DNA of 64,000 nucleotides from Celoporthe dispersa (taxonomy: Eukaryota; Ascomycota; Sordariomycetes; Diaporthales; Cryphonectriaceae). Shown here piece after piece: positions 46,701 through 58,856 of the stretch. The notes below the pieces were generated by a model. It was not told the DNA's origin, did no database searches, and saw only the letters and a list, made by a program, of their open reading frames with translations. Within the stretch, counting starts at the first letter, position 1. Every line of letters begins with the position of its first letter. The position numbers were made by a program, and so were the translations under genes. The stretch is from positions 2,976,001 through 3,040,000 of the forward strand of contig WAID01000004.1 of NCBI GenBank assembly GCA_016584495.1, in the 5' to 3' direction.

Positions 46701-47729
46701 GTGGTCATGTTGACCGTCACAGGTTACATCACAGATGTACTGGGCGGCCTGGCTCTGACGTTCGCGACGGGGCTTGCCAACGATGTCTTCCTGATGACAT
46801 GGGGACTGACCGATCTCGAGGTTCAGATGAACTCGATCGAGAGGCTCCAGGAATACCACGACAACCTACCCAAGGAGGGCCAGCTCCGAGGGCTCTTGGT
46901 GGACCCCAGGCCGGTGCCGAAGCACTGGCCACAGAAGAATGAGATTGACATCAGGAATATGTCGCTCTTTTACCCTTCTCGCCCCACGCCGGCTGTGGAC
47001 AACTTTACCCTCCACATCCGGAGCGGCGAGAGGCTGGGCGTCGTGGGCAGGACAGGCTCTGGGAAGTCGACACTCGTCTCGTCCATAGCCCGCCTGGTCG
47101 ACCCTACGAGCGGGAGCATTGCCATCAACGGGGTAGAGACTGCATCCATCTCCACCCAGCGACTTCGTCTGGCTGTACACACGCTCCCGCAGGAGCCCTT
47201 GATCTTCGAGGGAAGCGTACGCGAGAATCTAGACCCAAGGGACCAGCACACAGACGAGGAGATCCTAGACATCCTCGACCGATGCGGCTTGAAGTCAACA
47301 CTGGCCGACAGCTCGACCACCACAACCATCCTCTCCCGGGCCCTCACCACAGGCGGTACAGACCTCTCTGCGGGCCAGAGACAGCTCTTGTGCGCCGCAC
47401 GAGTCTTGCTGGAACGGCCGCCGATCCTTCTTGTCGACGAAGCGGCAGCCAACATCGACTACGAGACGGACGAGGCCCTGCAAAAGGCCCTGCACGAAAT
47501 GCTACCCGCGTCGACGACGATGGTGGCCATTGCGCACAGGGCAGCCTCACTAGCATGGCTGGACCGAATCATCGTGATGGAGACGGGTAAGATCGTGGAA
47601 GAGGGCACGCCGGCCGAGTTGCTGGGGAATGAAGGGAGCTACTACCATAAAGCGGTCAGGGCAGAGGGTGAGCGAGCCTTGCAGGCAGCCCTGGTGGTTG
47701 CGAGGGAGAGACAGGACAGGGGGTCGTGA
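43776..47729 (+). CDS. ABC transporter, ABCC/MRP type (full transporter without TMD0)
   Basis: ATP-driven exporter, probably of plasma or vacuolar membrane, 1273 aa. Exons are 43776-44084, 44156-46091 and 46153-47729, and all junctions keep frame. The order is TMD1-NBD1-TMD2-NBD2. NBD1 has Walker A GPTGSGKSS (about 442), signature LSGGQRARIALARAL (about 530) and Walker B VLLLDDPLSAVD, with Asp in place of the catalytic Glu, as usual for the first site of ABCC proteins. NBD2 has GRTGSGKST (about 1047), LSAGQRQLLCAAR and ILLVDEAAANID. The usual N-terminal TMD0 of fungal MRPs is absent; only about 75 residues precede the first helix. A short plus-strand frame upstream shows no helices. An upstream exon cannot be excluded. 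The cargo is unknown; an MFS gene follows on the same strand. Confidence 0.93.
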
Positions 47730-48383
47730 CGGTCGTCCTCGGGGTGATCTCTGTGAACCATCGGACTGTGAAGGTAGTTTACACCCACATTAGGCGATGG
47801 TCTCTGACGGCGAGGCTGGGGATGGCGCCTCCTGGTTCAATCTTCCACCGGTCTGCCACAGCCGGTTGGGGGACGCGGATTTTGGTTATGCATATTCCAT
47901 CAAGTAGGATCAGTGCACATCCTGGAAGGATTCTATGTGAAATCTCTTGTTCCACAGCGTCATAGCCGGGCATTTGATGTATGTCGTGATCGCACCCCTG
48001 TCTCTAAAAAGCACTGCACATGCTCCAATCACATTCCCGCGCCGAGACGAAAGGGTGCATTATCCGCGATGTCGCCATTGCCCCTAGCGATTATCCTCAA
48101 CTTAGATTCGGACCCAGCAGCTTGGAACAGGAGAGACAGGGCGGTCATGGCACATGATATCAGGAGTAGCTTCTGTCATGCCGTCCTCCCATGGCTTGAG
48201 CCTCATAATAACTATCCGCTTCCCATTAATTATAGACCTCTTTGTCTGTCTGGTCTATCTATCTCAGGCATCTTAACTAGAATCCCAGTGAAGCCAGAGC
48301 CTTTGTGTGAGACGACGCGCAGAACTTTGTCCTGTCACCTCTGGGCATAGGGGAATTTTTATTTTTAATTCTTTCAGGGCAAG
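47730..48383. other. Intergenic between ABC transporter and MFS genes
   Basis: Both neighbours are on the plus strand. The last nucleotides (TTTTTAATTCTTTCAG about 10 nt before the MFS start) look like a 3' splice site, so the MFS leader may contain an intron. No coding gene seen. Confidence 0.55.
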
Positions 48384-50382
48384 ATGGCGGAGCAGGATAC
48401 AGAATATCAGCACGAGAAAGGAGCAGATAACCAGGCCGTGAGCCCTGCATCTGCACCTGCATCCGTGGACGAGGAAACCGGGGCTGTGAACGCCAATGAG
48501 GGCGCACTGCTCCGAAAGATTGATTCCCGCCTCCTCCCCGCCGTTGGCATCCTCTACCTGCTGTCCTTCCTGGACCGGAGCAATGTCGGTAATGCAAAGA
48601 TAGAAGGGCTGGCGACTGACCTTGGCATGAGTGAGTGAACAAACTAGACGTCTCCCGTCGGGGGGTGTGAGGAGTTGGGATAATGACTGACGGTCGAGAC
48701 AGCTGGCAACCAGTACCTGACGGGTCTGACGCTCTACTTTATCGGTTATGTCTTGTTTGAGGTTTGTGGACTCTGTCTGATAATGAGCATGTGGTTCGAG
48801 ATCCGGGCATGGCTGATAATTCGTGTCCAAGATTCCGTGTAACATCATCCTCAAGCGGACATCGCCCAAGTTATGGCTGCCCACATTAACCGTCGTCTGG
48901 GGCATTGTGGCCACGCTCATGGGTGTTGTCCATAACCTGTCTGGCTTCTTCGCTGCCAGATTCTTCTTAGGAGTGGGTTAGTTTTATCAAAGTGCCCGGC
49001 GCCTTTTCCTCTTTTACTGCTGGCCATACTGACTCTTGATACTTTGAGCCGAATCTGGTCTGTTTCCGGGAGTCGTATACTATTTCTCGATGTGGTACAA
49101 GCGAAGGGAGCGTCAGTTCCGGATCTCGCTCTTCTTCAGTGCCGCAGCACTCGCAGGGTCCTTTGGCGGTATCCTTGCCTATGTGAGTGCCATCATATTT
49201 ACTTCTAGCTCTGCGCCACTTTATATAATATCTTCTAACGATGATAATGATATAGGGCATTAGCTTTATGCGAGGCATCGTGTGGCCAAACGGCTGGCAC
49301 TGGATCTTCATCCTCGTGAGTTGCCCATGCGTCCGTCCCGCCGGATACGCAGGAATAGAATAGAATCTACTCACACGGGTATCATGACGTACAGGAAGGA
49401 CTCGCGACGATCCTCATCGCGGCGGCATCCTATTTCTTCATCTACAACTATCCTGACACCGCTGGCTTCCTGACGAACAGCGAGCGTGCCGTCATACAGG
49501 CCCGACTCGCCGCAGACAGTGACTGTACCCACGAGGAGCGGTTCACCTGGGCCAATGTCATGCGGGCTGTCAAGGATCCCAAGTGCTGGCTCTACGGGTT
49601 TGCGTTCCACACCATGAGCCTGCCACTCTACACGCTCTCTCTCTTCCTGGTAAGTTTGATGATCATGTATGACCCAGTATGCCCGTTGAAAGGGGGGAGG
49701 GAAAAGAAGTGAGAGGGGAGAAAAAGAAAAAAGAAGGAAGAAAAAAAGGAACGTTGTGGGAAAATACCTGCGTACTAAACACTCCAACTTCCAGCCGAGC
49801 ATCATCCAGTCCCTCGGCTACACCGCCGCCGACGCCCAGCTGCTGACCATCCCGCCCTATGCATTCGCCTTCGCGACCACCTTATCCGTGGCTGCCCTCT
49901 CAGAGCGCCTGGGCAAGCGTGCTCCCTTCCTCGCAGGCTCGTCCGCGTTCGCCGTCGTAGGCTACATCCTCCTCCTGTCCAACACGAACCCGACCGCACG
50001 ACCGGGTCTGTCGTACCTGGGCACGTTCTTCGCGGCGGGCGGCATCTACCCAGCCACGGCACTGGCGCTGTCGTGGCCTGCGATCAATGTGAGCGGGCAG
50101 ACGAAGCGGGCGGTGGCCAACGCGATGCAGATCTCCATCGGGAACTGCGGCGCGGTGCTGGGCACGCAGCTGTACCGGGCCAACGACGGGCCGCGGTACG
50201 TGCTGGGCCACAGCTTCGCGCTGGGATACCTTGTGGCGAACATCCTGGTGTCAGGGCTGCTCTACTTCATCCTGAAGAGGGAGAACCAGAAGCGGGCTGG
50301 GATCGCGGCCGAGGTGAAGGAGGTGGGCCACCTGAAGGACTGGGAGGGAGATGATGATCCCAGGTGGAGGTTCCAGTACTGA
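48384..50382 (+). CDS. MFS transporter, anion:cation symporter (allantoate/pantothenate permease) family
   Basis: Proton-coupled plasma-membrane importer of small carboxylates or vitamins, 495 aa. Seven predicted exons are 48384-48630, 48703-48761, 48832-48976, 49049-49182, 49256-49315, 49395-49649 and 49795-50382; the frame holds across all. Helix 1 has the family motif RLLPAVGILYLLSFLDRSNVGNAK, and the loop after helix 4 has ARFFLGVAESGLFPGVVYYFSMWYKRRERQFR. A cytoplasmic loop precedes helix 7 (ERFTWANVMRAVKDPKCWLYG). The second half ends in LVANILVSGLLYFILKRENQ and a short tail ending DPRWRFQY. The substrate cannot be named from sequence. Introns are 67 to 145 nt; one uses donor GTTAGT. 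Confidence 0.92.
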
Positions 50383-52283
50383 GCCAGACAAGAAGACGGT
50401 GTGGACATGAGGTTTGGTTTTCGCTGTAGAGTTTGCATACATACAGACGACTGAACCGTAAAATTACTGACAGAAACAAAAACTCGTGACTCGGAACATC
50501 CTTTGCAGAGAACAAGAGAGGCTTCTTCTGTCCAACGACTCCATCAAAAACCGAAATGAGACCAATATCCTCAACAGATTGTGATATAAGCACTCACACG
50601 CATAGCAGCCACTGGATTCGGACCTGGGTGTGCATTGATTCTGATTCAGGCTGTTGCAGTCTTTTGACTTTTTACACCATTTTGATTTCATGAAAGCCTG
50701 GGTGGGCTGACAGGGTTGAGTCATCACTTCCCTTGACAACAAAGTCTGGAGACAAAATATGATACATTGGAGGGGGAAAGGAAAGAAAGAAAAAAAAGTA
50801 TAAAAAGAGAAACAAACCCACCTGCAACCTGCAGGGCTGTTGGGGAAATGCACAATTGATTCTGCTGATGGAGAAGGTCCCGTGTCAAGCCTGAGCTGCG
50901 GGTGCGAGGCGCGCGGTGTCACATGTTTTGGGCCCCTAAATCGGGGGCTGGCTTACAGCAGGCACTAGGCTGTCCGTCAGGTAGCTGTATAGCCGCTTGC
51001 AGAGGTGATGATGTGGCTGAGTGTGCGTGGCTGGTAGGCTGGCTGGCTGCATCCAGAAGCCGAGGAGTTGTCTCAAGCTGCATATGAAAAAAAAAGGAGA
51101 AGGAAAAAAAAAAAGAAAAGGAGAAAAAAGAGAAAAAAAGCTTAGAGGAGACAAGACCATTCTTTGGGGTCGTCAATCAACTCAGTCCCGTGAATTACCA
51201 AAACCTCCTCGAGTCCTGGGACAATGTGGGAGAGGTGTGAGTGGAGGAAATGAAAAGCGAGCCCCCCCCCCTCTCCCCCCCAAAAGACGCGAAAACCGAG
51301 GAAAGAGTTTTTTTTTAAGGAAAAAAATAAAGAAAGCAAGAAAGAAAAGAAAGAAAAAAAAATAGAGGGGCTGGGGGGGGTTCCTTGGTGCTTCCTAGCA
51401 TGTTGCTACGGTATACTTTTTCAAAACAAAAGGTCTAACATGGATGAGGCCTGCGATCGCCAGTGATCTCCCCCAAGTGGTACAGGCTGTTTAGTGTACG
51501 GGACGGGCCCTGACCCCCCCTCAGTGGCCCTCCCCTCCTCCTAAGTAACCTTCCCCCTTCAGTATTCTCCATCTGCAGCATTTATGACACGCCAGCCGCG
51601 GGATAGAGCCTATCCTAGCAGCCCTAGCCACAACAGCCTGGGGCCAGGGCCAGGGCCGAACCCGGGGCGACCCAGCAGGGACAAGACAGCACCAGTTCCA
51701 TAATGTGTACCCTGGCAGCAGGTCGCTCGGGTCTGTAGAGGTGGGAGCAGCGCAGTCGCGCTAGACCGCGTACTCCCGTGCTCTCGTCCATCCAACCTTT
51801 TGCGTCCATCGACGCTGGCTCACCTGCTCGCCCCAAAAGGCACACACACACACACACACACAACGCAACCTTGGCCTGACGATCCAAGTTCCTCCCAAAC
51901 CCACTCCTCCTCCTCCTCTCCCCCCCTTCCCCTCTGCTGCCGCCCTCCTGTCTGCCGACCAGCATCGCCATTCGTTACACGCAGTTCCTGTGTTTCCGGA
52001 CAAACTATCGCACCGCTGCCAGGCACACCACGATACTTACCAGACTGTAGCAATTAGTCTACTGCGCGCATTTGACTCGGCACCGGGTTTCCAAGAGCGT
52101 GTCGCCGTTCTTGCTGCCACCGGCCGACCGCCCCCGCCCTCCTCCCTGACCTCGTCTGGGTCGCCCTGAACCTGGCCAGCCTCGCAAGATCACATGCGCT
52201 GCGGTTGAACACGAACCCACGACGCGATCATTCCTGGTGGCGCTATAAAGAGGGGGGTGGTCACAATTCGTCCGGATCCGATC
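50383..52283. other. Intergenic, between MFS and Whi5/Nrm1-like genes
   Basis: Contains purine tracts (51085-51365), a (CA)n microsatellite and, at 51880-51950, a pyrimidine tract near the probable leader of the next gene. No gene-like frame. Confidence 0.6.
51841..51862. repeat. (CA)n microsatellite
   Basis: Eleven CA units about 420 nt upstream of the Whi5/Nrm1-like start. Confidence 0.9.
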
Positions 52284-53951
52284 ATGTCGTTCCGGCCCGT
52301 CAACGCCGCGCCGAAACAGGCTGGCGTCGGTGCCAGCGACACCAATGCCTCGCTCTCGACCGCCCACCGCGTCGCCCCCCACGATTCCTCCTCGTCGCAG
52401 GGGCGCACCGCCAGCAGCGCCGTCTCGTACCCGCTGCAGAAGCAGAACTCCAACACCGACTCCCAGGCAACCGCCCACTCCTCCTCCAACTCCACCGAGT
52501 CCCACCGCGTCTTCACGCCGCCCATAATCGAGAGGAGCGCGAGCAACGGCGCGGCGAGCAGCGGCCAGGGGTCCAGCCAGGAGTCCCAGCTGCTCCAGCT
52601 GTCGCAGCTGGCCGCCGTCCAGGAGAAGATGCCCGACGCGGCCGCCGTCGCCTCTCGCCCCTCCGTCAAGAGGATGGCCGACGGCGCGGTCAAGGAGAAC
52701 AGGACATCCCCGGGTGCCTCCCCTCCCCGTCCCGGGTGGCACTCCAGGAACGTGAGCGGTGTCAGCATTGCCTCTTCCACCAGCAGCCGTGTTACCGAGG
52801 TGTGTGTTTTCCTCACAGCGAGGCTCGAGAGCACCGCGGTGGTGGGCCCCCAGGCTGACGCGTCTAACCCGCAGCTGTCCTCCGAGCTCAAGGCTCGCCT
52901 GTCCTACGCCATGCTCAAGGTCCACAACGGCTGGCAGTCACGCACCATCGATGAGGTCGAGAACCTGGCCTCCGCCGCCGCGTCTCCTGCCTCCAGCAAC
53001 TCTACCCTCCCGGGACCGGCCGGATCTTCCGTCAGCCCGCAGATGCTGGCTGTCCAGCATGCGCCGGGCAGCTCGGGCCCCCCTCCTCAGGCGCACCAGC
53101 CGCAGGGCAAGGACGACCCCGGGACGAGCTCCTCGGCGAGCCCTGGTGCGCAGCCTGCCTCCTCTGCCCGGCTGCAGGACGTCCCGTCGCTCGCCCCCCC
53201 GGTCTCTATCCAGCCGCATCGCAAAGAAACCAACCCTCGCAGGAACTCCAACCCGAGGCACACGCCCAGCCTCCTCTCCCCTGGATCTCACCAGAACAGC
53301 CCACATACACCAGCCCTACCGTCGCTCCATATCTCACGGGATCCCCGCGCCGCGCGCGGCAGCCGACCCCGTAGTCATCTCTCCCACCCACAACAACCGC
53401 GAGAAGGATGCCATGGAGGCCCTGCTCTTCATGAGCAGCCCAGGGAACTCTGCAAATATGAAGAGCTACTACCCAGCCTCTCAGCCGGTCAGCCACCTCC
53501 GCAATGGCGCCTTGGCTGTCCCCGGCGCGCAGAGGACAGCGCTGCCGACATCTGCGCCGAAGCGCAAGAGTTTACCAAACGGCCGCCCGACGCACAGCTC
53601 ACAGCCCCTTCCGGCCGCCCACTCTCCCAAGAAACGCGTCGGCTTCGGGAGATCGCCATCCACCTTTAGCGAGATGGACATAGACGACCCGGCAAGCCCG
53701 CGCCGGCACGCGACGCACGCGCGCCCCCCGCGCCCGGCCCCCAGAAGACCAACGGCGCAGCGGCGCAGGCACGACATTCTATGCCGCCCACGATGGAAGT
53801 GAGCAAGCCCCCGCCGCAACCCAAGCCGAGGTTCTCATATGAGGATCTTGATAAGGTCTTGGACCAGGTAGCGGCCGAGGATCCATCCTCAGAGTCCGAG
53901 AGCGAGATCGAGCTGCCCGCCCGCCGAGCAGGGGCCGGCATGAGATCGTGA
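52284..53951 (+). CDS. Whi5/Nrm1-like G1/S transcription repressor, with compensating frame changes
   Basis: Predicted nuclear co-repressor of the SBF/MBF cell-cycle transcription factors; about 555 aa if two indels are corrected. The N-terminal half is Ser/Thr/Gln/Pro-rich with possible CDK sites. It then has SSELKARLSYAMLKVHNGWQ (a conserved helix of this family). The defining motif NREKDAMEALLFMSSPGNSA lies at about 53397-53456 in the frame one base further on. The sequence then runs to MDIDDPASP, and after about 53710 returns to the first frame through KPRFSYEDLDKVLDQVAAEDP and an acidic tail ending GMRS at 53951. The apparent extra base is near 53310 and the missing one near 53705-53720; neither spot has splice signals. 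Without correction the frame would stop early and lose the conserved motif. Confidence 0.75.
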
Positions 53952-54663
53952 TGCGCACGATGAGGCCCCAGCCTGGCTGATCTCGTAGGCGCAGCAGGTG
54001 GCCTCGTGCTTGCACGGTCAGGCACTCCGGGCGTGGCCCTACTTTACTGCACCTCGGCTCACGATATCATCCGGAGTATTTCTCGCTGTGGTTGAGTCTG
54101 GCGGGTCGATCCCACCGCTCGACTTTCAATACCATAGAAGGTGCATCCTCCGGCTTCAACGGGCCTTTCTTTTTGCTGGTTTTTTCTTTTTTAAAAAAAG
54201 AAACATCTTTTTATCTGGCTCGTGCCGACTCTTGTATTTCTATATATTATAGCCACTTTTTGGGTCTCAGCATATGCGGAGTTACGGGAGCATACCTGTC
54301 CACCAGGGACAGTGTTGAGCGAATCCAGCTCGCTGCGGCTGAAGTAGCCGCCTATCATCATCATCATCATCACCTTTCACCCTCAGGCGCGCACACGTAC
54401 GTGCGTACTTCTTCATGATACGTTTGCTAGGCGCCTAGGTAGCCAATACGATGGCAATTATTGTTTGGAAGTGAATTGTGTTCTTTTGAAGTGAACCATG
54501 AGGTCTCACAGCCTGCTCTTCCGAGGTAAGGAGGCCAGGCCCGTGTAATTTATTACAAGAATGTCGGACGAGAAGATATACAGCAGCCACCTCGTCTCTC
54601 GGTCGCACTACACAGATACACGCCACCCCTCATTCCACCTCATAGACCTCGAAGCCCACCAGA
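53952..54663. other. Convergent intergenic spacer
   Basis: Between the Whi5/Nrm1-like gene (+) and alpha-galactosidase (-). It has T/A homopolymers at 54168-54200 and a TCA repeat at 54352-54375. No gene seen. Confidence 0.65.
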
Positions 54664-56572
54664 TCAGGGAGCCCAGGTGGCGTCGGACCCGTACGACGTG
54701 AAGATCACCTCATTGCTAGTCCCGGCGACAAAACCTTCGACGTACACATACAGCCGCCCGGCATCATACCAGTCCCCTCCGCTGATGGGGAAGGCGAACC
54801 GCGTCCCGTCCTCGGCAGCCTGGTTCACGGCGATGGTCATGTTGCGCGTGTTGTCGCCCCAGCCCCAGGCCGTCTCCAGGGCCACGTCGTAGTTGCAGTA
54901 GTCGATGCCCAGCAGCTTGGTGCCGGACGTGACCGCCTCGACGCCCGAGAAGGTGACGGACGCCGCGGAGTCGCCCTCGCCAATGTCGCCGACCTTGGTG
55001 CCCGCGGGAAGACACTCGCCCGTGGGACAGTCCACGACCACCGCGTTGCCCGCGAGGGTGGCGTCCTCGGCGGCGGTGTAGTAGGCCACGGGGGTCTGCA
55101 CGCCCGACGTGGCGTTGACGATGTCGGACAGCACGAGGAGGCGCAGCTCGTGGCCGGCGAGCGTGGTGGTGTACGAGGACCCGCTCAGCGTGCCCAGGCT
55201 CTCGCCCGCCCAGACGTCCTCGGCCGTGGCAGACGCGATGCCCAGGTCGGCCGCGAGGCTGAGCGTGACGGACTGGCTGCCGTTGTACCAGTTGGCCAGC
55301 CCGACCACCTGGCGCCCGCCCGAGAGCTCGCCCTGCCAGATGTCGTACTGGGCGGTGGTGTAGCGGCGGACCAGCTGGGCCTGCTTCCCGAGGCTGTCCT
55401 GGTTGAGGGCGATGACGGCCGTGCTGGAGAGGACCTCGAGGGAGGACTCGGGCGTGAGGGAGTCGGCCAGGGCGGACCCGATGATCAGCGGCGACTTGTT
55501 GATGGCCCACATGCCGAAGTGGAACTTCTCCTCCTCGTTGGACAGAGCGTTGAGGCCGACGATGAGCATGTCCATGTCTGCGTAGGCCCCGACCCCGGTG
55601 TGCTTGTAGTACGGCACGACCTGGTTGGTGATGCGCCAGATGCTGCGCCAGGCGTCGTAGATGTCGTTGGAGATGCGCCACGAGTTTGCAATCTCGGGGG
55701 CCCTGGGGTTTATGTCTCCGTGTCAGCAGGGACAGAACGTATCTTTTTTTTTTTTTTTAAATATAAGGGGGCTCTCATCATTACCAGACTCCAATGTCCT
55801 CTCCCACGCCCCACTGGCACACCTGGTACACGGTGTCTCGTGATGTCGCGGCGAGTGCGCTGGCCATGACGTCGAAGCGGGTGGGAGAGCCAGAGACGGT
55901 GCCTGTGTAGTCTGCCTCTGTGGTGGTCGAGTTCGCGTAGCAGTTGTCATACCTTTGTGAGGGTGTCAGCCGCTTGCTGGAGGGCCCCAGTTTGGGAGCA
56001 GAACGAAGCACTGCTACGGATTATGTACTACTCACTTCAACGAATCTGCACCCCATGATGCAAAGGAGTCTGCATCAAGCGTCTCGTGACCTAGAGAGGA
56101 GAAAGAAAACAAGCTCAGTAAGCTGCTTCTTTACGGGTAAAACACAGGAGAGCACAGAGATGAGTGCAACGCAAGACAACTCACCCAGCGAGGCAGGCTG
56201 GTCAGTCGAGCCGCACTGATAATACCCAGCCCCAGAGTACACACCAAAGTGCAGGCTCAAGTTGTGGATATACTCGCCCAGTGCCGCGCCGCCCGAGGGG
56301 AACGTGTCGGGGTTCCAGACCAGCTCGCCAGTCGAGGAGTCGCGGTAGTCGGCCGTCCAGCCGCAGTCCGTGGTGACATAGGTGTAGCCGAGGGCGTCCA
56401 GACCCAGGCTCACCAGGGCTGCCGCGTTGTCCTGGATGATCTCCTGGGTGGGAGAGCAGCTGTAGTAGTTGTAGCTGTCCCATCCCATCACCGGGGTGGA
56501 TGTCCGGACAGTGGTTGCCGACACAAGACTATGAAATGTGCCCGAGAGGCACAGGGCGAAGAGAGTCCACAT
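54664..56572 (-). CDS. Alpha-galactosidase, glycoside hydrolase family 27
   Basis: Secreted enzyme releasing terminal alpha-galactose from galactomannan side chains, raffinose-type sugars and galactolipids; 549 aa. Exons are 56572-56185, 56090-56036, 55952-55785 and 55702-54664, all in frame. A signal peptide (MWTLFALCLSGTFHSLVSA) precedes the (beta/alpha)8 domain. Visible GH27 blocks are TPVMGWDSYNYYSC, YVTTDCGWTADYRD, GVYSGAGYYQCGS, KYDNCY with the probable nucleophile Asp150 formed at the second splice junction, WRISNDIYDAW with the probable acid/base Asp217, and GVGAYADMDMLIVG. A C-terminal beta-rich region of about 250 aa follows. Several NxS/T sites suggest glycosylation. It lies beside a Zn2Cys6 factor and a CE16-like esterase on the same strand. 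Confidence 0.95.
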
Positions 56573-57246
56573 TTTTTTTCTTTCTCTTTTCAGGATGACA
56601 ATGGATTCATGGATGGATCAATGAGTGACACAGCCTGAAACTGATCTTGGGCTGGGCTGGGCTGGTGGGCGCAGCGTTTCTCGAGACAATGGGCTTGTCC
56701 AGCTTATTTCTAATTTCTACTTTCCCCTAGCAGAGAGAGACATTCACCAGACATGGCAATTCCAGGAGAAAAACAAAGAGTCCCATGACGTCTCGTCCAC
56801 ATTCCCATTTGGAGGCTATATCCGTCCGGGGTTGTATCCAATGGCCTTGTAAAAGGGAACCCCGCATCCCAAAAGTCAATTTGCCGCCCGCCGCCGAAGA
56901 AGCGCACCTGTCAGAGACACTGGTTCTCTTCTTTTGCTTGTGCTCGTGGGGCCGCTGCTTAGTACCGGAGGAAAAGAAAGAAAAAAGAAGGGAGAGGGAG
57001 AAAAAAAAAGGGGGGGGGAGGGGGACCACCTTTTGGAGTTGTTATGTGGTACTGACGGTTGGGGAACTATTGACTCCAATAAATAATACACACACACACA
57101 CACACACACTTGGGTACGCGTCGTACGTGTCCGAGTTAGCTGACCAAAACATAATATTAAGCCGCTCCAGCTCCACCCTCTTTCTCCCTTCCGAGGCACC
57201 AAGACAAGGCAGCAAACAACAAGGTTGTCTGCATGACTATAACCTG
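56573..57246. other. Promoter of alpha-galactosidase and 3' flank of the Zn2Cys6 gene
   Basis: Contains a purine-rich run at about 56970-57025 and a CA microsatellite at 57089-57109. No gene seen. Confidence 0.6.
57089..57109. repeat. (CA)n microsatellite
   Basis: About ten CA units upstream of alpha-galactosidase. Confidence 0.9.
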
Positions 57247-58856
57247 CTAGGCTATAGCAGACACCTCTGTCGTCAACCCGCAGCTCCTCTTCGGAAGCCT
57301 CAGGATGTGCTCGAGATGAGGCACGTCGCTGTGGTATCTTTCCAGATAGATGCAGATGGCCTGACACTCCAGCACTGCCCTCTTCCTGTTAATTGAATTT
57401 AATACACCCTCAGGAGTCAGCAGAGCATCCTGACCAAGTTTACGCCCAGAGAGAAAAGAGAGAGAGAAAGAGATAGAGAGAATGTAGGCGTACCACATCC
57501 ACCAGAACTGGGTCGAGATGGCTTTCGAGTACCAATAGGCCACCAGGATCAGCACCCCGGGATCCTTTTGCTTCCACAGCTCCCGGAACTCCGGACAGGT
57601 GTAGTGGGTGAATGTCGCAAACTTCATAATGTTCTGCTGGTTATAGTCCTGCGGCAGGAGCTGTGACAGGATATTCGCAGCACGGAAGTACGGGCTCTCG
57701 GCCCATGTGGAAGGGTCCGTCAGGCCGAGAAACTCCAGGATCTCGGGCGGGATGTTGGGAAACCCGCCGTCCTTGAGCTCGTCGGGCGTGAAGTCCTCAT
57801 CGCCGCCCCAGGGCTTGACCTGGACGTGCATCTCCTGGAAGCAGCTGTCCGCCCGCATGGGATCGCAGAACTCCCAGAGGTCCTGTTTCCCCAGGGACAG
57901 GACCAGCCAGTCGGGCTCGCCCGGCCCGAGGGACTTGAGCGGCCACGCCTCCTGTGGCCTGGTCGCGTCGACGTGGCAGATGTAGATGATGCCGATCACG
58001 GTCGACGCGATCCAGCACGCATCGCGCTCCGACGGTGTCGCGTCCGGGTCGCACAGCTTCTGGTTGAACATTGCCGTGCCCGTGTAGTAGTGATACAGCT
58101 CTCTCGGGGTGAACTTGGTGTCTGATGTCGTCTGCGAGACACGGTCGTGCATCAGTGTGAAGGTGAGGACGAGGTGCATCAGGAATGGGTGCTAAGGTAC
58201 TATTTAGTTCTTGATCCAGGAGGTCAAATGATTTCGGCTCTGGGAACTGTCTTCAGTTGTGCCAAGGAACCCAGCTACAAGTTGTTAATACCAGGGCAGG
58301 GCGAGACTCACGATACAAGCAAGCCTGGGTGTCTCCGCCTGCAGGATCCATCTGGATTGTTCAGTCCCGAGGGTAAGGATAGACCTCTGGTGAAATCTGT
58401 TGAGGGCGTCGAGGTCAGACTGGCGAAGGGTGTAGACCTGGTCCGGGCCACCCAACATGGCAGCACTGGGCGAGTCTCGCAGGGACTGGTTGACCATGCC
58501 CAGGATGGTCTGGTCCATGGACACAGGAGATCTCGGGGGCGAGTCCATGAGGGAGGCCCCGTCGAAGCAGAGGACAAGCTCGCCCGCAACAGTAGCCGAC
58601 CTGGGGCCGTAGTTGCACGCGACCCCAAAGGCGACGCAGGTTTTGCATTGTGGTTTCGCCTCATCACACTGGAGCAGAGGTTTGGACCCGTCAGTCTGTT
58701 CTTCGATCTCCCTTCTTCTGCCTGGAATGTCATTCTTACCTTGACGCGCCGCAGTTTGCAGTTGCCACATCCTGATCTCGACTTGCTGTGGGCTTTCCTC
58801 TTCCGCCGAACAGCTTTGGCCGGATCTTTCGATAGGACCATACACTTCGAACCCAT
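57247..58856 (-). CDS. Zn2Cys6 (fungal C6) transcription factor
   Basis: Predicted nuclear regulator of 436 aa. Exons in order are 58856-58740, 58668-58312, 58191-57494 and 57385-57247. A basic start leads into Cys30, Cys33, Cys40, Cys47, Cys50 and Cys57, a complete Zn2Cys6 binuclear cluster; the first intron lies between LRRVK and CDEAK, a common site in this family. The rest has the HPFLMHLVLTFTLMHD block and helical repeats of the shorter C6 regulators (FLGLTDPS, QFWWMW|KRAVLECQAICIYLE). The third intron (57493-57386) is 108 nt and has no stop, so it can be read through in frame. The second intron is the least certain; the usual WR..VP segment before HPFL is missing, so a small exon may hide in it. 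It is the only regulator between GH27 and the CE16-like gene. Confidence 0.85.
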
